From Bacteroidales bacterium (lineage in GTDB: Bacteria > Bacteroidota > Bacteroidia > Bacteroidales > GCA-2711565): 63,378 bases of DNA. The notes under the pieces were generated by a model. It was not told the origin of the DNA. It worked only from the letters and a program-made list of their open reading frames with translations, and did no database searches. Where the stretch lies: NCBI GenBank assembly GCA_028280405.1, contig JANQLW010000057.1:1-63378 (forward strand), read 5' to 3'. The translations under genes and the position numbers were made by a program. This document shows, in pieces, positions 57,056-63,378 of this stretch (position 1 is the first letter of the stretch; each line of letters begins with the position of its first letter).

Positions 57056-58384
57056 ATGGGATTTGTAACAGATAAACAAACATTGGATGATCTGAACATA
57101 TTGGGCAGGTATAAGAACAACTCCATATTGAGTTTATTTAATCATACGATAACCGGAGGAGGAGGAAGATTACTGGAGAAAATGTTCCATGAGCCTTTGG
57201 ATGATGTGGATAAGATAAACAAGCGGACAAAGGTATTTTCATTCTTTCAGCAGCTTAATATATCACTTCCTTTTGATGAAAGGCAGTTTGATGTAGTAGA
57301 AAATTACATTCGTAACCCTGAGTCCAAGAACCGCCTTGCAGCAGCTCTTAATATCAGTCGGGCCAAGATGCTGAACTTCATAGCCAGTGAGAAGGAATAC
57401 CTGATATTAAAGGAAGGATTGTTAACCACAATCAACCTGATGGACAATTTGAAGGATGTTATGGAAAAAATAGTGAAAGAGTCCCAGGGTAATCCTTATC
57501 ATGAGAAGGCAAAACAGGTCTATGATATTTTAACGGACAAGCACTTCAATTTGGCTTACCGGTGTAATGGACAGTTTCCTTTTTTGTTCCGCAATGTTTT
57601 TAAGCTGGATTATATCTTCCGTGCACAGTTGAATGACAAATTGGAGGAACTTCTAAAAGCGATTTATGAGTTGGATGTATACATAGCAGTGTCTAATGTC
57701 TCAAGGGAAAAAAACTTCACTTATGCCAAAGCACTTCCAAAACAAGAGAAACTAATAGATATGCAAGGCGTTTACCATCCATGCATACCAAAAGCAGTGG
57801 ACAATGATTTGAAGATAAACGGTAAGCAAAGGAATGTGTTTTTTTTAACGGGTGCAAATATGGCCGGAAAATCGACTTTTATGAAGAGTTTTTCGATAGC
57901 CATCTACCTTGGCCATATGGGTTTCCCGGTAGCTGCAAAAGAAATGGTTTTTTCCCTTCATGATGGCATTTATACTTCGATCAATGTACCGGATAACCTG
58001 GCGATGGGTTACAGTCACTTTTATGCCGAAGTGCTCCGGGTAAAGCATGTAGCACAGGAAGTGGCTTCTGATAAACAGCTTGTGATCATTTTTGATGAAT
58101 TGTTCAAAGGGACCAATGTAAAAGATGCTTATGATGGAACAGTATCGATTGTGGATGCATTTTCGAAACGAAAAGGATCGTTTATCATATCAACCCATAT
58201 TATGGAAGCCGGACAAACTCTCAAAGAATCCAATGACCGATTGTTTTTCAAATTTTTTCCAACTGTAATGAAAGGAACGATTCCTACATATCCATATAAA
58301 CTGGAAGATGGAATTACGGATGATCGTCATGGGATGATCATCATTAAAAATGAAAGGATATTGGACATTATTAACGCCGGATAA
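57056..58384 (+). CDS. MutS-like ATPase lacking the mismatch-recognition domains, paralogue B
   Basis: Also 442 residues and colinear with paralogue A. LDDLNILGRYKNNSILSLF matches the start of the core domain, and TITGGGGRLLEKMF its second motif. Walker A is LTGANMAGKSTFMK, identical to the neighbour. YSHFYAEVLRV, LVIIFDELFKGTN and STHIME follow, and both end in EDGITxDRHGMIII. Equal length, 2-base spacing and conserved ATPase motifs in both suggest an obligate heterodimer, as for eukaryotic MSH pairs; this is inference. Confidence 0.85.
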   Translation: MGFVTDKQTLDDLNILGRYKNNSILSLFNHTITGGGGRLLEKMFHEPLDDVDKINKRTKVFSFFQQLNISLPFDERQFDVVENYIRNPESKNRLAAALNISRAKMLNFIASEKEYLILKEGLLTTINLMDNLKDVMEKIVKESQGNPYHEKAKQVYDILTDKHFNLAYRCNGQFPFLFRNVFKLDYIFRAQLNDKLEELLKAIYELDVYIAVSNVSREKNFTYAKALPKQEKLIDMQGVYHPCIPKAVDNDLKINGKQRNVFFLTGANMAGKSTFMKSFSIAIYLGHMGFPVAAKEMVFSLHDGIYTSINVPDNLAMGYSHFYAEVLRVKHVAQEVASDKQLVIIFDELFKGTNVKDAYDGTVSIVDAFSKRKGSFIISTHIMEAGQTLKESNDRLFFKFFPTVMKGTIPTYPYKLEDGITDDRHGMIIIKNERILDIINAG

Positions 58385-58422
58385 AAGATCAAAAAAATAA
58401 AGACAAATAAAAACAGAAACAA

Positions 58423-59691
58423 ATGAAAACAATAAAGAAAAAACACCTTTTAACCATTACATTGGCCATAGGCATTACTTGCTTTGGTTATACACAAAAA
58501 ATGGGTAAACTCACATTAATTAAAGCGGATGGTAAAGCCATTGAATGTAGTCCCCCTTATGCAGCTCCCTGTATTTATGATTATGATCAGGATGGTCTGG
58601 ATGATCTTATTGTAGGAGAAATTTTTGGCAAATTCAGGTTTTATAAAAACAAAGGGACAAAATCCACACCTGTCTATGAAAATTTTTCTTACATCCAGGC
58701 CAATGGTAAAGATGCCAAAGTAGAAAACTGGTGATGCACCGCTGCCAGTCCACAGTTTGTGGACCTTAATGGGGATGGAAATATGGATTTACTGGCTGCC
58801 GGCTATTCAGGTTTATGTTATATTTTTTACGGGAACAAAGATGGTTCTTTAAATGAAGTAGTTATATTAAAAGACAAATCCGGAGAACCCATTCATTTAG
58901 GAATGTATATGTCAAAAGTAGGAAGTAAAACGGAGCTTCAAGGTGATTATATAAAAACTGATTTTGTAAAAGCCCATGACTGGGACAATGACGGTGACCT
59001 CGATTTATTAATTAGCATTGCAAAAATAGGAGTAAAAGGAGAACCGGGTGTAAGTAAAGTAGAAACCGTTTCAGGTGTTAAACTCCGGATCAATGAAGGG
59101 AACGGTACAAATCCTGTTTTCGGGACAGAAAATATTGATGTACTTCCTGAGCATTTTGCTGATGCTATGGTTGACTGGGATGGGGACGGTTTATGGGATA
59201 TCCTGGGTGGTTCGTTAAATGGAGGTGTGTATTTCTATAAAAATACAGGGAAATTAGGGAATCCTTCTTTTAAGAAAGCCAAATGTCTGATCAAACCTTC
59301 CGAATTTGTCGATAAAACAAAAGGTGGTAAATGTGGAATTACTCAAATAACCGTAGCTGATTATAATCATGATGGAAAACTTGACCTGATTATAGGCAAT
59401 AAAAATATGGTAAAGAGTCCTGATAGCCCCAAACTAACCACCAAACAAATGAAAGAAAAAGCACTCCTGGAGAAAAAGAATGATGTTTACATGGCAATGT
59501 ACTTTGCTTATATGGGAAAATATTATAGAAAATATGGAAACAATAGAGAGAAAATAATGGAAGCTCAGAAAGATGATGAAGCGTATAATAAATATATGGA
59601 AGAATGGAATAAAAACAGTCTAAAATTGAGAGCATTTCCAACAGAAAAATTTGATTACCATGGTTATGTTTGGGTGAGTTTAAGGGAATAG
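58423..59691 (+). CDS. Putative selenoprotein: secreted FG-GAP/VCBS propeller with in-frame UGA (paralogue 3)
   Basis: Read through the TGA at 58732-58734, the product is 422 residues with Sec104-Cys105 in the context NW-U-CTAASPQFVD. The signal peptide is LLTITLAIGITCFGYTQ. FG-GAP loops include DYDQDG (53-58), DLNGDG after Sec, DWDNDG, DWDGDG and DYNHDG. Cys50 lies in APC of repeat 1. A Lys-rich helical insertion (from about residue 330) precedes the final strand GYVWVSLRE, as in the other two. It lies 38 bases after the MutS-like pair and may share their transcript, while its paralogues lie 42 kb away. Frame and codon use are intact on both sides of the TGA. Confidence 0.82.
58732..58764 (+). 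promoter_or_regulatory. Putative SECIS element, paralogue 3
   Basis: GTCCAC (58748-58753) pairs perfectly with GTGGAC (58759-58764) around the loop AGTTT (58754-58758). This is the strongest of the three stems (six Watson-Crick pairs). The loop G-U is at nucleotides 24-25 counted from the U of UGA. Confidence 0.78.
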
Positions 59692-59780
59692 AACCGGATA
59701 ATCAGGAAAAACGGGATGATTAACGATGATCCCTGGATACTGCACAGGCAATTTTTCCATGTTACCCAGCCAGTGCACAA

Positions 59781-59814
59781 ACCCTGACAGCCTTACTTCT
59801 GTCAGGGTATTTTT
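59781..59814 (+). terminator. Rho-independent terminator after FG-GAP paralogue 3
   Basis: ACCCTGACAG (59781-59790) pairs perfectly with CTGTCAGGGT (59799-59808), followed by a T-rich run. Confidence 0.88.
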
Positions 59815-59882
59815 ATTTAAAACATTAATTATGAAATATAACATGAAAAAATAAATAATAGGGCTACTAAGCTCTGTTTTAT

Positions 59883-60329
59883 TCATAGGCTTTGGATTTT
59901 TGTCCAAAAGCCCAATAAACAACTCAAAGCCATTCCCTCAGCTGGAGATATATCATGGCACGGACTATAAGTCTGCCAGCGGGAGAAGCATTTTACGATG
60001 TATTCTTTTAGTCTTGCAGTTGCCCATTGACGAAATTTAGTGCCAAGATGGCTTTTCACCCTATAACCAATCGAAATAATAACATCTAGGTTATAAAACT
60101 TTACAGGACGATCAGAACCACTAATGTGCAAAATTTGCACATTGCTTTCTTCTATCAGTTCACCTTCCTCAAAAACATTCTTAATATGCTTGGTTATTAC
60201 AGAACGTTCTTTTTGAAAAAGTTCACTCATTTGTGCCTGCGAAAGCCAAACAGAATTTTCTTCCAAACGAACATTAATCTTTGTTTGTCCATCTTCAGTT
60301 TGGTATAAGAGTATTTCAGACTTATTCAT
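59883..60329 (-). pseudogene. RhuM-family gene, 3'-truncated
   Basis: The first 110 codons match the N-terminal part of RhuM/virulence-associated proteins: EILLYQTEDGQTKINVRLEE (shortened: YQTEDGQTKI), SVWLSQAQMSELFQKERSVITKHIKNVF (shortened: WLSQAQMSELF), FYNLDVIISIGYRVKS, and RQWATARLKEYIVK. Family members run to roughly 300 residues or more, but here the match stops just after EYIVK. The last 36 codons (CFSRWQTYSPCHDISPAEG) look unrelated, so the gene is a remnant joined to foreign sequence near 59990. Whether the fragment is expressed is unknown. Confidence 0.75.
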
Positions 60330-60395
60330 TTTTCAATAAAGTTTTTCCATTAATTTTAGCTAGTTGCTGTTTTTATTGGGAAGATCTCTTAATGA

Positions 60396-60893
60396 TTATT
60401 TCGAAGTCTTCAGGTTTTTTGATTTAGTCATTACCTGTTCTTTCAATTCCTGCTTGAAATGGATAATTTTACTGCGTATTGTATCATCCATTGAGGATAT
60501 TATTTGAGCTGCCAGAATACCTGCATTTTTAGCACCATTCAATGCGACCGTAGCAACAGGTACTCCACCCGGCATCTGTAAAATAGAAAGAACCGAATCC
60601 CAACCGTCGATAGAATTGCTAGATTTTATTGGTACACCTATTACAGGTAAGGGTGAGATTGCAGCTACCATACCTGGCAGATGTGCAGCACCACCTGCCC
60701 CTGCTATTATTGCATGAATTCCACGAATATGTGCATTTGAAGCATATTCAAATAATTTCTCAGGTGTTCGGTGTGCCGAAACTATATCAATTTCATATCC
60801 GATGCCAAATGTATCAAGGATTTCAGCAGCCTGTCTCATCACAGGCATATCGGAATCTGAACCCATTACGATGCTTACTAATTTTTTTTCCAT
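60396..60893 (-). CDS. purE: N5-carboxyaminoimidazole ribonucleotide mutase
   Basis: Class I PurE, converts N5-CAIR to CAIR in purine synthesis, 165 residues. [20 protein letters not shown] (shortened: [10 protein letters not shown]), the catalytic His in [14 protein letters not shown], and [12 protein letters not shown] are diagnostic; [19 protein letters not shown] completes the fold. Its start overlaps the end of purK by 16 bases, so the two enzymes, which act in sequence, are made together. Confidence 0.96.
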   Translation of the reverse strand: MEKKLVSIVMGSDSDMPVMRQAAEILDTFGIGYEIDIVSAHRTPEKLFEYASNAHIRGIHAIIAGAGGAAHLPGMVAAISPLPVIGVPIKSSNSIDGWDSVLSILQMPGGVPVATVALNGAKNAGILAAQIISSMDDTIRSKIIHFKQELKEQVMTKSKNLKTSK

Positions 60894-62044
60894 GATTTTA
60901 CGCGTATTAATTGTCTTACATTCTCAGCTTTTTTTAGTGCACCCTCCAGCGATGATGAAAGTACGGTTACATGCCCCATTTTTCGGTAAGGCCTCGTTAT
61001 TTTTTTTCCGTAAAGATGAATCTTTACACCATCAATTGTCATGCTTTCGGTTAATCCTTCATACATTACCGGACCTTCATGCCCTTCGTCCCCTAAAACA
61101 TTTATCATTACTGAAGGAAGCTTAAGCTTTGTACTGCCAAGCGGCAAATTTAATATAGCTCGCAGATGCTGTTCAAACTGCGATGTAATAATGCTTTCAA
61201 TGGTATGATGTCCACTATTGTGTGTTCTGGGAGCCATTTCGTTTACAATTACTTCACCTTTTGAATCAATGAAGAACTCAACCGCAAGCAAACCTTCCAT
61301 ATCCAGTAATTCTATAATCTCAGTTGCAAAACTCAGCGCTTTTTCAGATTGCTCAGGCGTAATTGATGATGGGCATATTAATTTATCCACAAGATTTGCA
61401 CTAGGATCAAATACCATTTCAACCACAGGATAGCATTTTGTTTCACCTTTTCTGTTTCGTGCTACAATTACTGATATTTCTTTATCTATTTGAACCTTTT
61501 CCTCAATTACCGATGCGCCGGAAAGTAATTTTGACAAATCGCCTTTTGCATTAATAACTTCTACTCCACGTCCGTCATAGCCACCTTTTCTTAATTTTTG
61601 CACAAAAGGAAAATTTATTTCTCCTTTTTCTATACCACTCAAAATAGCTTGAGTTGTTTCATAGGTATTAAAATGCGCAGTTGGAATACTGTTTTTTTCA
61701 TAAAAGCTTTTCTGCAAAGCTTTGTCTTGTATTAACTCCAAAATTTCAGGGTCAGGTAAAATCCGGTGTCCTTCAGATTTAAGTTTTTTTAATGCGTCAA
61801 TATTAATATTCTCAATTTCAAAGGTCAACACATCTACAAGTTTACCAAATTGGTATACTGAATCAAAATCTAATTGACTACCTTTAATGTAATGAGATGC
61901 AATACTCCCAGCAGGGCAATTTTCATCCTTGTCCAATACATATGTTATTATATCCCACTTACTTGCTTCCTGAATCAGCATTTTTCCAAGTTGCCCTCCG
62001 GCAATAATTCCAAGTTTTAAATTTGATGTTACTAATCTTTCCAT
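60878..62044 (-). CDS. purK: N5-carboxyaminoimidazole ribonucleotide synthase
   Basis: ATP-grasp ligase that carboxylates AIR to N5-CAIR, 388 residues. [20 protein letters not shown] is the N-terminal signature (shortened: GGQLGKML). ATP-grasp residues appear in [17 protein letters not shown] (about residue 148), [27 protein letters not shown] (shortened: [12 protein letters not shown], about residue 267) and the C-terminal [20 protein letters not shown]. It is the first gene of the purK-purE operon. Confidence 0.96.
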   Translation of the reverse strand: MERLVTSNLKLGIIAGGQLGKMLIQEASKWDIITYVLDKDENCPAGSIASHYIKGSQLDFDSVYQFGKLVDVLTFEIENINIDALKKLKSEGHRILPDPEILELIQDKALQKSFYEKNSIPTAHFNTYETTQAILSGIEKGEINFPFVQKLRKGGYDGRGVEVINAKGDLSKLLSGASVIEEKVQIDKEISVIVARNRKGETKCYPVVEMVFDPSANLVDKLICPSSITPEQSEKALSFATEIIELLDMEGLLAVEFFIDSKGEVIVNEMAPRTHNSGHHTIESIITSQFEQHLRAILNLPLGSTKLKLPSVMINVLGDEGHEGPVMYEGLTESMTIDGVKIHLYGKKITRPYRKMGHVTVLSSSLEGALKKAENVRQLIRVKSWKKN

Positions 62045-62070
62045 TTTAATCTCATTTTCTTAAAATATGT

Positions 62071-62207
62071 CGGGTAACGGTCTCGTATAACCGTCAGTTA
62101 CGGGTTTAAAGTTACTAATTTTCGGTTAAGCACAGACCTTAGAAATGCCCAGTGGATTCGGACGTAGCCGAATCCGCTGTAATTGCGGTTATACAATGTT
62201 GTGGGTA
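62071..62207. repeat. Long imperfect palindrome bounding the HxlR/SRPBCC pair
   Basis: The outer arms share GTATAACCG (62085-62093) and its complement CGGTTATAC (62186-62194). An inner hairpin GTGGATTCGG-acgtag-CCGAATCCGC lies at 62152-62177. The element runs into the last codons of the HxlR gene. Its distal end GTTGTGGGTAGTTA (62198-62211) recurs inverted just beyond the SRPBCC gene (63139-63152). It resembles a site-specific recombination or cassette boundary, but does not match canonical integron attC cores. Confidence 0.6.
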
Positions 62208-62608
62208 GTTATTAATCTTTCTTTTAATTCTTGAATTACTTTGTCAAATTCCAGGTCCACCTTTTTTTTGAACTCCTTTTCAGCGTTGTTTCCTTCCGTA
62301 TATTTAGCACCCCAACGATATATATCAATTACTACAGGAACAAGGTCAAGTCCTTTCTGGGTCAGAGAATATAGAAATGAAGACTTGTTCTTTGAGTCAA
62401 TTTCCTTTTTAATAATTCCATTAGCTAAAAGACGATTTAGTCTATCGGTCAGAATATTTGTTGATATATTTTCTATAGCTACCAATTCATTAAAATGGCG
62501 ATTATCAAAAAAAATAAAGTCTCGAAGAATTAATAGAGTCCATTTGTCTCCAAAAATGTCAAGGGACAACGTTATTGGACAATCCGACCTTCTTTTAGTT
62601 TTTTCCAT
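62189..62608 (-). CDS. HxlR-family winged-helix transcription regulator
   Basis: The frame extends to a TTG at 62614, but the ATG at 62608 (MEKTKRRSDCPIT) gives the normal HxlR start, 139 residues. CPITLSLDIFGDKWTLLILRDFIF (shortened: DIFGDKWTLLILRD) and HFNELVAIENISTNILTDRL (shortened: ISTNILTDRLNRL) are the HxlR winged-helix hallmarks. A Cys near residue 9 is the position used for redox or electrophile sensing in several HxlR proteins. It is divergent from the SRPBCC gene and probably controls it. The last codons fall inside the adjacent palindrome. Confidence 0.9.
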   Translation of the reverse strand: MEKTKRRSDCPITLSLDIFGDKWTLLILRDFIFFDNRHFNELVAIENISTNILTDRLNRLLANGIIKKEIDSKNKSSFLYSLTQKGLDLVPVVIDIYRWGAKYTEGNNAEKEFKKKVDLEFDKVIQELKERLITTHNIV

Positions 62609-62626
62609 ATACAAATTTACAAAAAA

Positions 62627-62682
62627 GCACTTGCATAATAAAAGTTCTTTAATATATTTGCACTTGCAAAAAACAAGTACAA
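62627..62682. promoter_or_regulatory. Divergent promoter/operator between HxlR and SRPBCC genes
   Basis: GCACTTGCA occurs twice (62627-62635 and 62660-62668). TTGCACTTG (62658-62666) and CAAGTACAA (62674-62682) form an inverted repeat. The -7 box TATATTTG (62653-62660) for the SRPBCC gene overlaps the second copy. This arrangement fits a dimeric winged-helix repressor site. Confidence 0.6.
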
Positions 62683-62697
62683 ATTAAAATTTTAAAT

Positions 62698-63141
62698 ATG
62701 TCATTCACTCTTAAAGTATCAATTAAAGGAAATACTAAGCAGGTATTTGAAGCCATATCTCATAACGTTCAAGATTGGTGGGGAAATACGGATTATCCCG
62801 TCAGTAGTATTGGTGATGAATTCACTACAAGTTTTGGAAGTACATTTTGGAAATTTAAAATATCAGAGTTTGAACCAAACTCCAAAATTGTATGGAATTG
62901 TATAGATGCAAAACATATTCATACAGGTTATGATGGAATAGAAAAGGAATGGATTGGGACTTCTGTTGAATGGAAAAAAGAAGAATCCATTCAAGGTAAA
63001 ACACTCCTTTATTTTACTCACAATGGACTTGTTCCTGAATTAAATTGCTATGAAATCTGTTTTCCTGCTTGGGAAAGATTTGTCACGCAGAGTTTAAAAA
63101 GTTTCGTTGAAAATGGAAAAGGTATGCCTCATTTGTCCTAA
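62698..63141 (+). CDS. SRPBCC/AHSA1-type START-fold protein
   Basis: A 147-residue protein of the activator-of-Hsp90-ATPase-like/polyketide-cyclase fold. TKQVFEAISHNVQDWWG is the first helix pair with the WW motif (about residue 22). The strand motif FWKFKISEFEPNSKIVWN and the C-terminal helix CFPAWERFVTQSLKSFVENG are typical. Proteins of this type bind hydrophobic small molecules. Pairing with an HxlR regulator is common in mobile stress-response cassettes. Ligand unknown. Confidence 0.88.
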   Translation: MSFTLKVSIKGNTKQVFEAISHNVQDWWGNTDYPVSSIGDEFTTSFGSTFWKFKISEFEPNSKIVWNCIDAKHIHTGYDGIEKEWIGTSVEWKKEESIQGKTLLYFTHNGLVPELNCYEICFPAWERFVTQSLKSFVENGKGMPHLS

Positions 63142-63378
63142 TTACCCACAACTAGTATCAAGGGATGGCGTCCCATAGGCGTCAACTTAAGAGAAATTTT
63201 TATTTTTTCTGTGGTTTTCTGTGAGTTCTGTGCAGTAATTTTGATTGCTTATTTTCACACAGACTACACAGATTTTCACAGACGATTCTTGTTTTTGTCT
63301 ATGTTTCTGTAATTCTCTGCTTCTCTCAGAGAATTTCCGCTAAGGTTTTATTACTTTTTTGAAACGCTCTAAACTATT
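63139..63378. repeat. Repeat-rich end of window
   Basis: TAATTACCCACAAC (63139-63152) is the inverted partner of 62198-62211. A copy of the dispersed GGGATggcGTCCC hairpin follows at 63162-63186. The last 190 bases hold no gene and are dominated by CACAGA/TCTGTG-type motifs (63210-63290), a low-complexity intergenic pattern. Confidence 0.6.

Noticed and set aside
62071..62207. Canonical integron attC site
   Set aside because: The length and palindromic shape fit, but the ends do not match the RYYYAAC/GTTRRRY cores and no integron integrase is in the window. Kept only as a cassette-boundary candidate.

Overview
The window is from an AT-rich member of the Bacteroidota. The evidence is two complete FecI/FecR/SusC/SusD loci, DUF4290 next to murA, a fused SecDF, a fused GldF-GldG-type ABC subunit, a PorE-like OmpA/PD40 protein, and promoters with the Bacteroidota -7 box TAnnTTTG. 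No rRNA, tRNA or CRISPR array was recognised.

Layout. 0.2-6.8 kb (- strand) is a heavy-metal RND efflux operon: a His-rich small protein, a His-rich membrane-fusion lipoprotein, a CusA/CzcA pump and a TolC-like porin. 6.9-14.8 kb is nutrient locus 1: ECF sigma, FecR, SusC with an STN domain, SusD and a DUF4465-like lipoprotein. 14.9-17.4 kb holds two tandem secreted FG-GAP/VCBS genes, each interrupted by one in-frame TGA. 17.5-20.5 kb is accessory: two ORF6N paralogues, two orphan ECF sigma factors and dispersed hairpins. 20.8-40.1 kb is mostly housekeeping: uvrD/pcrA, DUF4290, murA, grpE-dnaJ, a Na+-efflux-like ABC pair, secDF, tatA, a PorE-like protein, purM, prfA, a cation diffusion facilitator and pyrF. 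41.0-42.0 kb is ilvE, flanked by hairpin-repeat clusters. 42.5-51.8 kb is nutrient locus 2: sigma, FecR, SusC, SusD, DUF4843 and a PKD-like lipoprotein. 52.2-59.7 kb carries a GldA/GldFG-like transporter, two tandem MutS-like ATPases and a third TGA-interrupted FG-GAP gene. 59.9-63.4 kb has a truncated RhuM gene, purE-purK, and an HxlR/SRPBCC pair bounded by inverted repeats.

The main discovery candidate is the FG-GAP family. Three diverged paralogues (14894-16180, 16227-17441, 58423-59691) each carry one in-frame TGA at the same alignment position, always followed by a Cys codon. At an identical distance behind each TGA lies the same small hairpin (CCAC-AGTTW-GTGG, with GU in the loop). The apical GU falls at nucleotides 24-25 from the U of UGA; in the E. 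coli fdhF SECIS it is at 23-24. Reading frames are otherwise intact, and codons inside the hairpin are conserved even at synonymous positions. I read these as exported selenoproteins with a vicinal Sec-Cys pair in a Ca-binding beta-propeller, a family I do not recognise as described. The selenocysteine machinery (selA, selB, selC, selD) is not in this window, so confirmation must come from the rest of the genome.

The two Sus loci follow the usual logic of trans-envelope signalling: the SusC N-terminal STN domain contacts FecR, which releases the ECF sigma factor to transcribe the transporter operon. Housekeeping genes are separated by U-tract terminators and by copies of dispersed palindromes.
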